Source of the DNA: Rhodopila globiformis
GTDB taxonomy: Bacteria > Pseudomonadota > Alphaproteobacteria > Acetobacterales > Acetobacteraceae
Assembly: GCF_002937115.1 (NCBI RefSeq)
Contig: NZ_NHRY01000057.1
Location: 1-35,708 of the forward strand
Reading direction: 5' to 3'
DNA: 35,708 nucleotides
Part shown: piece by piece, positions 1 to 8,372 of the stretch
Numbering within the stretch: the stretch's first letter is position 1
Layout of the letters: each line of letters starts with the position of its first letter
Position numbers and translations under genes: made by a program
The notes under the pieces: generated by a model
Told to the model about the DNA's origin: nothing
The model's input: the letters and a program-made list of their open reading frames with translations, nothing else
Databases searched by the model: none

Positions 1-161
1 CTGAACCGGCCACTTTAGTGGCCAACTGAACCCGGGACCGCGTTAGCGGTCCCGCTTGCCGCTTTGAGCGGCTCACACTCAACGGGCCGCGTCAGCGACC
101 CGCCCGGCCGCTTTGAGCGGCCAACACCATAAAGCCCCCGGCTCTGCCGGGGGATATTTAC
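1..161. repeat. Terminal hairpin-array repeat, left copy
   Basis: Six consecutive stem-loops: 8-23, 34-53, 58-72, 84-101, 106-122 and 135-153, with stems of 6-8 bp and loops of 3-4 nt. The whole block is repeated in inverted orientation at 35548-35708; bases 1-127 are identical to their counterpart, base 128 differs (C here, T on the equivalent strand there), and 129-161 match again. Read on the minus strand, hairpins 5+4 and 3+2 form two tandem units of about 50 nt, and hairpin 1 begins a third unit cut by the window edge. No ORF fits. Bases 162-333 between this block and fdsD show only a short AT-rich patch near 245-265 and no gene. I do not recognise the family. Confidence 0.9.
135..153 (-). 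terminator. Possible terminator hairpin downstream of fds operon
   Basis: An 8-bp perfect GC stem with a 3-nt loop. On the minus strand it is followed by CTTTAT, a weak U-rich tail. It is the first strong hairpin downstream of fdsD (which ends at 334), so it could end the fds transcript. It is also part of the terminal repeat, and its primary role may be something else. Confidence 0.3.
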
Positions 162-333
162 TCGTCATGAAAGGCGTATGCCGAGGCTGTCAGATCTCGC
201 CGTGCTGATGGCAGCAAAGCCATGCATCACGGCCCGGAGCCTGCATCTAAATATTTTTAAATGTGATCAGGATAGGCGCCATGGCGACAAAGCAATTTAC
301 GCCGCATGCCGTCGATTTGAACGCCCAGACGGC

Positions 334-555
334 TCAGGCCGGCTGCTTGCGCCCCAGCCGTTCAACCGCTTCCCGCACCGGGGGATCGAGCGTGATCCTG
401 CCCTCGGCAAGCTGCGTCACGATTTCCTGCCGCATGCGCGGGTCCCAGAATTTCCGCAGGTGGTCCTCGATCAGATCGGCCGCCGCCCCGGTCTTCTGGG
501 ACTGGAAGAACCGGCCGATCTGGTTGGCCATATAGGCGAGCTTGTCAGGCGACAT
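334..555 (-). CDS. fdsD: NAD-dependent formate dehydrogenase, delta subunit FdsD
   Basis: A 73-residue protein of the FdsD family, the small subunit of soluble NAD-linked molybdenum formate dehydrogenases. In Rhodobacter capsulatus the protein is needed for an active, cofactor-loaded enzyme; it is cytoplasmic. The sequence has the typical start ([17 protein letters not shown]) and the conserved [11 protein letters not shown] segment at about residues 32-42, and its length is normal for the family. The ATG at 555 overlaps the 3' end of fdsC by 11 bp, implying translational coupling. It is the last gene of the fdsGBACD order, the same order as in R. capsulatus. No transmembrane segment or signal peptide is seen. 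Confidence 0.93.
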   Translation of the reverse strand: MSPDKLAYMANQIGRFFQSQKTGAAADLIEDHLRKFWDPRMRQEIVTQLAEGRITLDPPVREAVERLGRKQPA

Positions 556-1366
556 GGGCGTTTGTCCGTAAAGTGATCCGATCTGGGTAAGTAAAGACCT
601 CGAACCCGTCCGTCCGCGCCACGCCGATCAGGGTGATGCCGGCCGCGGTGGCGACGTCGACGGCGAGCGAGGTGGGAGCCGACACCGCGACGATCACCGG
701 CGCCCCCAGCGTGGCCGCTTTCTGCACCATCTCGACCGAGACGCGGCTGGACAGCAGCAGGAGCCCGTCCGACGCGGCGATGCCGGACCGCGCGAGCGCG
801 CCGGAGAGCTTGTCGAGGGCGTTGTGCCGTCCGACATCCTCGCGCAACGCGATCAGCCCGCTGGCAGGGGTCCAGAAGGCAGCGGCATGGACGGCGCGGG
901 TTTCCCGATTCAGCGCCTGCGCCGCCGGCATGGCCTGCATGGCGGCCTGGACCATGGCAGGCGTGAAAGCCTGGCAATTGGGCACACGCGGCGCCGGACG
1001 GATGGCGGCGGCAAGGCTGTCCATGCCGCACAGGCCGCAGCCGCTCGGGCCTGTCAGCCGCCGCTGCCGCCGGGTCAGGGCTTCCAGCCGATCGGCTTGC
1101 AGGTCCATGCGGCATTCGATGCCGTCGGGGACGGAGAGGACGTCCAGGGCGAGGATATCGGCGGGATTGTGGACAATGCCTTCCGACAGGCTGAAGCCGA
1201 TGGCGAAGTCTTCCAGGTCGGCCGGTGTCGCGAGCATCACGGCATGGGTGGCGCGGTTGTAAGTCAGCGCGACGGGGGACTCGCGCGGTATGGTGCGGAG
1301 GCCATTGCTGGCGGCGTCACCGCGCCAGGCGATGCGGGGGACGGAGAGGGCAGGGGCAGGGATCAT
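545..1366 (-). CDS. fdsC: Formate dehydrogenase accessory sulfurtransferase FdsC/FdhD
   Basis: FdhD-family protein of 273 residues. FdhD proteins pass sulfur from a cysteine desulfurase to the molybdenum cofactor and insert the sulfurated cofactor into formate dehydrogenase. The conserved CxxC loop is present as [11 protein letters not shown] (Cys110 and Cys113), and the family segment [12 protein letters not shown] is at about 60-71. The frame stays open upstream to 1591, adding 75 residues, but that extension is encoded by a REP palindrome at 1488-1559 and has no FdhD similarity; the ATG at 1366 gives normal family length. It lies 252 bp downstream of fdsA and overlaps fdsD by 11 bp. The name fdsC follows operon convention; fdhD is equivalent. 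Confidence 0.93.
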   Translation of the reverse strand: MIPAPALSVPRIAWRGDAASNGLRTIPRESPVALTYNRATHAVMLATPADLEDFAIGFSLSEGIVHNPADILALDVLSVPDGIECRMDLQADRLEALTRRQRRLTGPSGCGLCGMDSLAAAIRPAPRVPNCQAFTPAMVQAAMQAMPAAQALNRETRAVHAAAFWTPASGLIALREDVGRHNALDKLSGALARSGIAASDGLLLLSSRVSVEMVQKAATLGAPVIVAVSAPTSLAVDVATAAGITLIGVARTDGFEVFTYPDRITLRTNAHVA

Positions 1367-1487
1367 GGCGCCCGGCCAAGGCAATTGCCGTCGTGCCGGG
1401 GCCCAGGCTGGCGTGCGGCGGCAGAGGGCGGAGGCACATGGGACGGCTTCGGCGGAGTGAGAACGGGGCAAGGTCCTTGCTCCATCG

Positions 1488-1559
1488 TCATGGCCAGGCG
1501 TGTCCCGGCCATTCGCCCCCACCGTTGAAGCGCAGATGGCCGGGACACGCCCGGCCATG
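1488..1559. repeat. REP-like palindrome, family A, inside the fds operon
   Basis: Two 25-nt arms, 1488-1512 and 1535-1559, are inverted copies with a single mismatch and a 22-nt spacer. The arms read TCATGGCC(A/G)GGCGTGTCC and so on. The same family recurs at 16541-16603, 19121-19188 and 19240-19315, including the downstream GGTGAGGCAACGGAC context at the first two sites. It sits in the 252-bp gap between fdsA and fdsC, so the fds mRNA would carry a strong hairpin there. Confidence 0.85.
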
Positions 1560-1618
1560 ACGGTGAGGCAACGGACCGGGCGCCGGGCCATGACGCGACA
1601 GGCCGGGGCGCCGATCCC

Positions 1619-4459
1619 TCAGTCGCCAACCGGCACCGCCTCGATCCGCCGGCTCTCAACAGCGTGCGCATGGTACGTCTTCTGCCACTCACTCTGGCCG
1701 TTAGTCGGCGAAACCTGCACCGCCGTCACCTTGTACTCCGGACAATTGGTCGCCCAGTCCGAATAGTCCGTCGTTACAACGTTCGCCTGGGTCACCGGAT
1801 GGTGGAAGGTCGTATAGACCACCCCCGGCGCCACCCGTTCGGTCAGCAGCGCGCGCAGCGTCGTCTCGCCGGTTCGGCTGCGCAGCCGCACCCAGTCGCC
1901 CTCGTTGATGCCGCGCTCGGAGGCGTCATGCGGATGCATCTCCAGCAGATCCTCGGCATGCCAGGCGACGTTGCCGGTGCGCCGGGTCTGCGCGCCGACG
2001 TTGTACTGCGACAGGATGCGCCCGGTGGTCAGCAGCAGCGGATAGCGCGGCCCGACCTTCTCGTCCGTCGGCACGTACTCGGTAATGACGAAATTGCCCT
2101 TCCCGCGCACGAACTTGCCGATATGCATGATCGGCGTGCCCTCGGGCGCCGCGTCGTTGCATGGCCACTGCACCGCGCCCTGTTCCAGTTTCTCGTACGA
2201 AACCCCGGCGAACGTCGGGGTTGTGCGCGCGATCTCCGCCATGATCTCGGCCGGGCCGTCGTAGTGCATCGGATAGCCCATGGCGTTGGAGATCGCCTGA
2301 GTCGCCTCCCAGTCGCCCATCCCGCTGCGCGGCTCCATCACCTTGCGCACCAGGTTGATGCGGCGCTCGGCGTTGATGAACGTGCCGTCCTTCTCCAGGA
2401 ACGTCGCGCCGGGCAGGAAGACATGCGCGAAATTCGCCGTCTCGTTCAGGAACAGGTCATGCACCACGACGCATTCCATCGCCCGTAGCCCGGCCGTCAC
2501 GTGCTTCACGTCGGGATCGGACTGGGCGATGTCCTCGCCCTGGACGTAGAGCCCAAGAAACGTTCCCTGTACCGCCGCATCCAGCATGTTGGGGATGCGC
2601 AGGCCCGGCTCGGGGTTGATCGTCACGCCCCACTCGGCCTCGTAGATCGCCCGCACCTCGGGATTGGCGACATGCCGGTAGCCCGGCAGCTCATGCGGGA
2701 AGCTGCCCATGTCGCAGCTGCCCTGGACGTTGTTCTGGCCGCGCAGCGGGTTCACCCCGACGCCGCGGCGGCCGAGATTGCCGGTCGCCATCGCCAGGTT
2801 GGCGATCGCCATCACCGCCGTGCTGCCCTGGCTGTGCTCGGTCACGCCCAGGCCGTAGTAGATCGCGCCGTTCCCGCCGGTCGCATACAGCCGCGCGGCG
2901 CCACGCACCAGGTCCGCCGGCACGCCGGTGGCGGCCTCGGTCGCCTCCGGGCTGTGCCGCGGGTCGGAGACGAACTCCGCCCAGTCGGCATAGGCGTCGG
3001 TGTCGCAGCGTTCCTCGACGAACGTCCGATCGACCAGCCCCTCGGTCACGATGACATGCGCCAGCGCCGTCAGCACGGCGACGTTCGTCCCCGGCCGCAG
3101 CGCCAGGTGATACGACGCCTCGACATGCGGCTGGCGCACCAGGTCGATCCGCCGCGGATCGACGACGATCAGCTTCGCCCCCTGCCGCAGCCGCTTCTTC
3201 ATCCGCGAGGCGAACACCGGGTGGGCATCCGTCGGGTTGGCGCCGATGACGACAATAACGTCGGACTCATCCACGCTGTCGAAATCCTGCGTCCCGGCCG
3301 AGGTGCCGAAGGTCTTGCCCAGCCCGTATCCCGTCGGCGAGTGGCACACCCGCGCGCAGGTGTCGGTGTTGTTGTTGCCGAACGCCGCCCGCGCCAGCTT
3401 CTGCACCAGATAGGTTTCCTCGGCGGTGCAGCGTGACGACGTAATGACCCCGATGGCGTCCTTCCCCGCCTTCGCCTGGATGCGTCTGAACTCGGAAGCG
3501 ACGTGATTGATCGCCTCCTCCCAGCTGACCTCGCGCCACGGGTCGGTGATCTTCGCCCGCACCATCGGCTTCGTGATGCGGTCCGGATGGTTGGCATAGC
3601 CCCAGGCGAAGCGGCCCTTGACGCAGGAATGGCCATGGTTCGCCTTGCCGTCCTTCCACGGCACCATGCGGATCACCTGGTCGCCGCGCATCTCCGCCTT
3701 GAAGTTGCATCCCACGCCGCAATAGGCGCAGGTGGTGACGACGGAATGCTCCGGCTGGCCCATCTCGACGACGGACTTTTCCATCAGCGTCGCGGTCGGG
3801 CAGGCCTGCACGCAGGCGCCGCAGGAGACGCATTCGCTGGTCAGGAACGGCTCGTCCATGCCGGCGGCAACCTTCGATTCGAACCCGCGGCCCTGGATGG
3901 TCAGCGCGAACGTGCCCTGCACCTCCTCGCAGGCGCGCACGCAGCGGGAGCAGACGATGCACTTCGACGGATCGAAGTTGAAATACGGGTTCGAGGCATC
4001 CGTCAGCGCCGACAGGTGATTGATGCCGTCATACCCATACCGCACTTCCCGCAGCCCGACCTCGCCGGCGGTGTCCTGAAGCTCGCAGTTGCCGTTGGCC
4101 GAGCAGGTCAGGCAGTCCAGCGGATGGTCGGAGATATAAAGCTCCATCACCCCGCGCCGCAGCTTGCGCAGCCGATCGCTGACGGTGTGCACCTTCATCC
4201 CCGGCGCGACCGGCGTGGTGCAGGAGGCCGGGGTGCCGGCGCGGCCCTCGATCTCCACCAGGCAGATGCGGCAACTGCCGAAGCTGTCCAGCATGTCGGT
4301 GGCGCAGAGCTTGGGGATCTTGATCCCCGCCTCCATCGAGGCGCGCATCACCGAGGTGCCCTCCGGCACCGTCACCGCATGGCCGTCGATCGTCAGCGTC
4401 ACCATGGTCTCGCTGGCGACGGGCGGTGTGCCGTAGTCGATCTCCTGCACCATCGGCAT
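1619..4459 (-). CDS. fdsA: NAD-dependent formate dehydrogenase, alpha (catalytic) subunit FdsA
   Basis: Catalytic subunit of 946 residues that oxidises formate to CO2 at a bis-MGD molybdenum centre and passes electrons along Fe-S clusters to FdsB/FdsG. Domains: NuoG-like [2Fe-2S] (Cys52, 63, 66, 80); a His-Cys3 [4Fe-4S] site (His112, Cys116, 119, 125); two ferredoxin [4Fe-4S] motifs (Cys167/170/173/177 and Cys210/213/216/220); the molybdopterin-domain [4Fe-4S] site (Cys244, 247, 251, 279); then the molybdopterin oxidoreductase body. The motif DTCARVCHSPTG places the expected Mo-ligand Cys at 372 with the neighbouring His373; this is cysteine, not selenocysteine. The C-terminal cofactor-binding domain ends near 946. 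The start at 4459 was chosen because GAGGAG precedes it at good spacing and it follows fdsB by 20 bp; an upstream extension to 4729 only overlaps fdsB. Confidence 0.96.
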   Translation of the reverse strand: MPMVQEIDYGTPPVASETMVTLTIDGHAVTVPEGTSVMRASMEAGIKIPKLCATDMLDSFGSCRICLVEIEGRAGTPASCTTPVAPGMKVHTVSDRLRKLRRGVMELYISDHPLDCLTCSANGNCELQDTAGEVGLREVRYGYDGINHLSALTDASNPYFNFDPSKCIVCSRCVRACEEVQGTFALTIQGRGFESKVAAGMDEPFLTSECVSCGACVQACPTATLMEKSVVEMGQPEHSVVTTCAYCGVGCNFKAEMRGDQVIRMVPWKDGKANHGHSCVKGRFAWGYANHPDRITKPMVRAKITDPWREVSWEEAINHVASEFRRIQAKAGKDAIGVITSSRCTAEETYLVQKLARAAFGNNNTDTCARVCHSPTGYGLGKTFGTSAGTQDFDSVDESDVIVVIGANPTDAHPVFASRMKKRLRQGAKLIVVDPRRIDLVRQPHVEASYHLALRPGTNVAVLTALAHVIVTEGLVDRTFVEERCDTDAYADWAEFVSDPRHSPEATEAATGVPADLVRGAARLYATGGNGAIYYGLGVTEHSQGSTAVMAIANLAMATGNLGRRGVGVNPLRGQNNVQGSCDMGSFPHELPGYRHVANPEVRAIYEAEWGVTINPEPGLRIPNMLDAAVQGTFLGLYVQGEDIAQSDPDVKHVTAGLRAMECVVVHDLFLNETANFAHVFLPGATFLEKDGTFINAERRINLVRKVMEPRSGMGDWEATQAISNAMGYPMHYDGPAEIMAEIARTTPTFAGVSYEKLEQGAVQWPCNDAAPEGTPIMHIGKFVRGKGNFVITEYVPTDEKVGPRYPLLLTTGRILSQYNVGAQTRRTGNVAWHAEDLLEMHPHDASERGINEGDWVRLRSRTGETTLRALLTERVAPGVVYTTFHHPVTQANVVTTDYSDWATNCPEYKVTAVQVSPTNGQSEWQKTYHAHAVESRRIEAVPVGD

Positions 4460-4479
4460 CGGTCGTCTCCTCTTTCTGT

Positions 4480-6000
4480 TTATTCGGCGGCCAGTGGCTG
4501 GCTGCGCCTGAAATCCTCCGGGAAGTGGTTCATCGCGCTCAGCACCGGGTAGGGGATAAACCCGCCCAGGGCGCACAGCGAGCCGAACTTCAGCGTCTCG
4601 CACAAGTCGCGCAGCAGTTCCAGGTTCGCATCGACGTTGCGGCCGGCGAGGATCTTGTCCACCGTCTCCATCCCGCGCACCGAGCCGATGCGGCAGGGCG
4701 TGCACTTCCCGCAGGATTCCGCGGCGCAAAACTCCATGGCGAAGCGCGCCTGGTGCGCCATGTCCACGGTGTCGTCGAACACCACGATGCCGCCGTGGCC
4801 GATCAGGCCGTCTTTGGCGGCGAAGGCTTCGTAGTCGAAGGGGGTGTCGAACAGCGAGGGCGGGAAATAGGCCCCGAGCGGGCCACCCACCTGCACCGCG
4901 CGCACCGGGCGGCCCGACCGCGTGCCGCCGCCGATGTCGTTGACCAGTTCGCCGAGCGTGACGCCGAACCCGGCCTCAAACAACCCGCCATAGCGGATGT
5001 TGCCGGCCAGCTGGATCGGCATGGTGCCGCGCGAGCGGCCCATGCCGATGGCCTGGTAGGCTTCGGCACCGTCGCGCAGGATGACCGGCACGGACGTCAG
5101 GGTGATCAGGTTGTTGATGATCGTGGGCGCGCCGAACAGCCCCTTGTGCGCCGGCAGCGGCGGCTTCGCCCGCACCTGGCCGCGCTTGCCTTCCAGGCTT
5201 TCCAGCAAGGAGGTCTCCTCGCCGCAGATATAGGCGCCGGCGCCGACACGCTGCTCGATGTCGAAATCCGGTCCCAGCAGCCCCGCCTGCCGGGCGATCG
5301 CCAGCGCCTTGTCGAACGTGGCGATGGCGTGCGGGTACTCCGAGCGGGTGTACACATAGCCCTGCTTCGCGCCGATGGCGAAGCCGGCGATCACCATGCC
5401 CTCAATCAGGCCGAACGGGTCGCCCTCCATCAGCATCCGATCGGCATAGGTGCCGGAATCGCCCTCGTCGGCATTGCAGACGATGTACTTCGCCGCGCCC
5501 TTGGCCTCGGCCACGGTCTTCCACTTGATGCCGGTCGGGAACCCGGCGCCGCCGCGGCCGCGCAGGCCGGAGGCCAGCACTGCCTCGATGGTCGCGGCCG
5601 GGCCGATCTCTCGCGCCTTGTCCAGGCCGCCGAGGCCGCCATGCGCGCGATAATCCTCCAGCGACAGCGGATCGACGATGCCGCAACGGGAAAATGTCAA
5701 ACGGGTCTGCCGGGCGAGGAACGGGATTTCCGCCGGCACGCCCAGCCGCAGCCGTTGCGCGCGGCCTTCCAGCAGACCGCCGGCCAGCAGCTCCGGCACA
5801 TCCGCCGCTTCTACCGGGCCATAGGCGATGCGGCCGGCCGGCGTTTCCACCTCGATCATGGGCTCCAGCCAGAACAGCCCGCGCGAGCCGGTGCGCACCA
5901 CATCCGCATGATCCGCCAGCGCCGCGGCCACCGCTTCGGCGCCGAGGGCGAGCGCCGCGACGTCGCGCGGCACGAAGACGCGGGTCACGCCCGGGGTCAT
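4480..6000 (-). CDS. fdsB: NAD-dependent formate dehydrogenase, beta subunit FdsB (NuoF-like diaphorase)
   Basis: 506 residues. This subunit carries FMN, an Fe-S cluster and the NAD+ site, where electrons from formate reduce NAD+. Residues 1 to about 95 form a thioredoxin-fold-like extension seen in FdsB/HoxF-type proteins; the rest is NuoF-like. FMN/NAD motifs are visible: GRGGAGFPTGIKW (about 148-160) and NADEGDSGTYADR (about 177-188). The [4Fe-4S] motif ESCGKCTPCR is near residue 430, with the fourth cysteine in GSLCALG further on. Length matches the R. capsulatus protein (about 500 residues). The ATG at 6000 overlaps the fdsG stop by 4 bp (ATGA), so the two are coupled. Confidence 0.96.
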   Translation of the reverse strand: MTPGVTRVFVPRDVAALALGAEAVAAALADHADVVRTGSRGLFWLEPMIEVETPAGRIAYGPVEAADVPELLAGGLLEGRAQRLRLGVPAEIPFLARQTRLTFSRCGIVDPLSLEDYRAHGGLGGLDKAREIGPAATIEAVLASGLRGRGGAGFPTGIKWKTVAEAKGAAKYIVCNADEGDSGTYADRMLMEGDPFGLIEGMVIAGFAIGAKQGYVYTRSEYPHAIATFDKALAIARQAGLLGPDFDIEQRVGAGAYICGEETSLLESLEGKRGQVRAKPPLPAHKGLFGAPTIINNLITLTSVPVILRDGAEAYQAIGMGRSRGTMPIQLAGNIRYGGLFEAGFGVTLGELVNDIGGGTRSGRPVRAVQVGGPLGAYFPPSLFDTPFDYEAFAAKDGLIGHGGIVVFDDTVDMAHQARFAMEFCAAESCGKCTPCRIGSVRGMETVDKILAGRNVDANLELLRDLCETLKFGSLCALGGFIPYPVLSAMNHFPEDFRRSQPLAAE

Positions 6001-6467
6001 GTCAGCGTCTCCAGCATCCGGTCAACCCGCGCCGCATCCAGCCGCCCGATCGGCTGGCCATCCAGCAGGGCGGAGGGGCCACAGGCGCACAGGCCGAGGC
6101 AGAACACAGGCTCCAACGTCACCGCGCCGTCGCGTGTGGTTTCATGCCACTCCACGTCGAGCGCCGCGCGCAGGTGCGCCGCCACCGCCTCGCCGCCGAC
6201 GGATTGGCAGGCTTCGGCGCGGCAAACGTGCAGCACATGCCGCCCGGGCGGGGTGCGGCGGAATTCATGATAGAAAGTGACAATGCCATGCATCTCGGCG
6301 CGGGTGATATTCAGCGCTGCGGCGACCAAAGGCTCCGCCGCCGGCGGGATGCAGCCAAAGGCAGCCTGCATGGCGTGCAGGATCGGCAGCGCCGCTCCCG
6401 GCCGAGACGTCTCGGCGGCGATGATCGCGCGGGCCCGATTCTCGTTCCATGGCTCGAAATCAGCCAT
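5997..6467 (-). CDS. fdsG: NAD-dependent formate dehydrogenase, gamma subunit FdsG (NuoE-like)
   Basis: 156-residue NuoE-type [2Fe-2S] protein, the partner of FdsB in the diaphorase module. Cluster ligands are Cys82 and Cys87 (VCRAEACQSVGG) and Cys123 and Cys127 (FCLGLCACGPS), the normal C-x4-C ... C-x3-C layout. The N-terminal helical domain contains the conserved GIVTFYHEFR segment (61-70). It is first in the fds operon; the ATG at 6467 is preceded by GGGAGG at about 6-nt spacing. A 19-bp dyad lies about 90 bp upstream. No targeting signal is visible, in line with a soluble cytoplasmic enzyme. Confidence 0.95.
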   Translation of the reverse strand: MADFEPWNENRARAIIAAETSRPGAALPILHAMQAAFGCIPPAAEPLVAAALNITRAEMHGIVTFYHEFRRTPPGRHVLHVCRAEACQSVGGEAVAAHLRAALDVEWHETTRDGAVTLEPVFCLGLCACGPSALLDGQPIGRLDAARVDRMLETLT

Positions 6468-6554
6468 CGCGTCCTCCCGGGATGGACGAGGTTATACTTC
6501 GCGCCCAAATCTGGGGAGTCCGGGTCGGCAATGCAACGCGGCCTCGCCGTTTCC

Positions 6555-6573
6555 CGATAGAAGATTTCTATCG
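6555..6573. promoter_or_regulatory. LysR-type T-N11-A dyad upstream of fdsG
   Basis: A perfect inverted repeat, CGATAGAA-GAT-TTCTATCG. On the minus strand the core reads ATAG-N7-CTAT and satisfies the T-N11-A rule for LysR-type regulators. It lies about 88-106 bp upstream of the fdsG start, a typical distance, and overlaps the last codons and TAG stop of the preceding small gene. fds operons in other bacteria are controlled by the LysR-type regulator FdsR; no such gene is in this window, so the regulator would be encoded elsewhere. A role in termination of the upstream unit is an alternative. Confidence 0.45.
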
Positions 6574-6897
6574 CGAGGCCGGCGGGTCGTCGTGCCTCAG
6601 GATCAGCAGGGCGCGCCGCAGCCGCATGATCCCGCCACGGGTCTGGCCATGGTTGCACATGCGCCGCCCCTCGGCGGACAGATCGGTGACCTCATGCGGC
6701 GGGGGCGCGACGGCCGCGACTTCCAGAGTGTGCAACCTGTCCTGCAGGTACACACAATACTCCGGTGTATCGGTCGTTACTTCCATTGGCGCCGGATCAT
6801 GGGTCTGCTGCGCGGCAACCTTCTGGTCGAGCATGCCAAGCCACAGGCCCGACGCGAGCAGCAACAGAACAATCAACAGGGCGCGCAGGGACGACAT
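6568..6897 (-). CDS. Small secreted or membrane-anchored protein with a cysteine pair
   Basis: 109 residues of a family I do not recognise by name. Residues 5-25 (ALLIVLLLLASGLWLG) form a signal peptide or membrane anchor, so the rest is probably periplasmic. The mature part has two cysteines, in EYCVYLQDRL (Cys48) and GRRMCNHGQ (Cys81), spaced for a possible disulfide, and a basic C-terminus (RGGIMRLRRALLILR). It starts 39 bp after the sensor kinase gene on the same strand and is probably the fourth gene of the protease/regulator/kinase unit. Its 3' end overlaps the dyad in front of the fds operon. A periplasmic sensing or accessory role is inferred from context only. Confidence 0.75.
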   Translation of the reverse strand: MSSLRALLIVLLLLASGLWLGMLDQKVAAQQTHDPAPMEVTTDTPEYCVYLQDRLHTLEVAAVAPPPHEVTDLSAEGRRMCNHGQTRGGIMRLRRALLILRHDDPPASR

Positions 6898-6936
6898 CAG
6901 CCGTTCAATGCCACATCCAGGGTCTTCCTGTCCTGG

Positions 6937-8349
6937 TTAACAAATGAAATCATGGTTAGGCTGCAGGGCGGCCGGACGCGGCTCCGCCTCTTCCGGGGTT
7001 GGCATCACCAGAACCGCGCGCAGACCGGGATGGTTGTCTTCCAGGCGCAATTCACCGCCGTGGAGATGCGCGACCGCTGCTACCAGGGATAGCCCAAGGC
7101 CCGATCCCGGCGTGCTGCGCGCGGACTCGCCGCGGTAGAAACGATCGGTCGCCTTGGCCCGCTCCTCTGGCGGAATTCCGGGACCCTGGTCGCTGACGGT
7201 GATGTTCACCGTCGCGCCGACCGTCGCGGTCAGGCGGACCGTGCCACCTTGCGGCGAGAATTTCACCGCGTTGTCCAGCAGGTTGGCGACCGCCTGCTGG
7301 ATCAACGCCTTGTCGCCATAGGCCGGCGCCTCCGCCGGCGTCCGGGCAACCAGGGAAATCCCGTGCTCCTCGGCCAGCGCGCCATACAAATCCTCCACCT
7401 CGGCCAGCAGCGGCACGATATCGATCCGGGTGAACGCCGATCGGCGGGAGCCGGCCTCGATTTCGGCGATGCGCAACAGGGCCTGGAAGATGGCGACGAT
7501 GCCGTCGAGGTCGGCCGTGGCACGCTCGATCGCGGCGCGCATCGCTTCCGGCGTGTCGGCATGCAGCAATGCGTCCTCCAGCCGGGTGCGGGCGCGGGTG
7601 ATCGGCGTGCGCAGGTCGTGGGCGATGGCGTTCGACACTTGGCGCACGCCGTCCATCAGCCGGCTGATGCGGTCCAGCATGTCGTTGATCACTTCCGCCA
7701 CCTGGTCGAACTCGTCGCCGCGGCCGGCGACGGTCACGCGCTTGGTCAGGTCGCCACGGGCGATCGCCGCGGTGGTGGCCGAGATGTTGGCGATGGTGCG
7801 GCGGAACAGGTTGCGCACCACCAGGGCGCCGGCGGTCGCCATCAGCATCACCACCAGCAGGGCCCACAGCATCGCGTCGGTCAGCAGCCCACGCAACTGC
7901 GCCCGCACCTGGACGTCGCGGCCGATCAGCAGGTGGAACCCGCCCGGCAGGTCGTAGCGCTGGACGTTGGCCAGCGAGCGCAGCCCGGCACGCATCACCT
8001 GGAGTTCATACAGCGGCCCCTGCGTGGTGACGTTGGACGGCCATCGCTCCAGGTTTCCGGCCACCCGCCGCATGTTGCGATCGGCCAGGAAGTAGATCGC
8101 GTCGTCGTCGACGTTCTGCGCCAGGCGGTCCTCGATGGTGACGATCAGGGCGGACAGGCCGCCCTCCGCCCAACGCTCGGACAGCCCTTGCGCGTCGGCG
8201 TTGATGGCGGCCTGGGTCTGCCGCTCCAGCAGACCGGCGGTCGCCCACCACAGGAACAACGCAAGGCCCGTCGCGCTGATCGCCAGCAGCAACGCATAGA
8301 TCGCACCGAAGCGAAAGCCCGCGGACCGGAACAGGCCACGGTCGATCAT
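6937..8349 (-). CDS. Two-component sensor histidine kinase
   Basis: 470-residue membrane kinase. Two transmembrane helices (about 16-38 and 158-179) bracket a periplasmic sensor domain of about 120 residues. A HAMP domain follows (about 180-235), then HisKA with the phosphorylated His244 in NAIAHDLRTPITRAR, and a HATPase domain with N box (LLDNAVKFSPQGG), G1 (DQGPGIPPEE), F box (DRFYRGE) and G2 (GSGLGLSLV) motifs. All catalytic boxes look intact. The start at 8349 is 23 bp after the response regulator stop, so the two are co-transcribed and are the obvious pair. With an HtrA protease gene upstream, a role in sensing envelope protein damage is plausible but not shown. Confidence 0.92.
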   Translation of the reverse strand: MIDRGLFRSAGFRFGAIYALLLAISATGLALFLWWATAGLLERQTQAAINADAQGLSERWAEGGLSALIVTIEDRLAQNVDDDAIYFLADRNMRRVAGNLERWPSNVTTQGPLYELQVMRAGLRSLANVQRYDLPGGFHLLIGRDVQVRAQLRGLLTDAMLWALLVVMLMATAGALVVRNLFRRTIANISATTAAIARGDLTKRVTVAGRGDEFDQVAEVINDMLDRISRLMDGVRQVSNAIAHDLRTPITRARTRLEDALLHADTPEAMRAAIERATADLDGIVAIFQALLRIAEIEAGSRRSAFTRIDIVPLLAEVEDLYGALAEEHGISLVARTPAEAPAYGDKALIQQAVANLLDNAVKFSPQGGTVRLTATVGATVNITVSDQGPGIPPEERAKATDRFYRGESARSTPGSGLGLSLVAAVAHLHGGELRLEDNHPGLRAVLVMPTPEEAEPRPAALQPNHDFIC

Positions 8350-8372
8350 GTCTTATCCATCGACGACGAATA

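Noticed and set aside
3699-3727. Selenocysteine in FdsA
   Set aside because: The residues at the molybdenum-ligand position and in the neighbouring Fe-S motif are ordinary cysteine codons; no in-frame TGA is present.
4426-6270. 614-codon plus-strand frame
   Set aside because: It is the antisense shadow of fdsB and fdsG, with Arg/Ala/Gly/His-rich translation and no domain.
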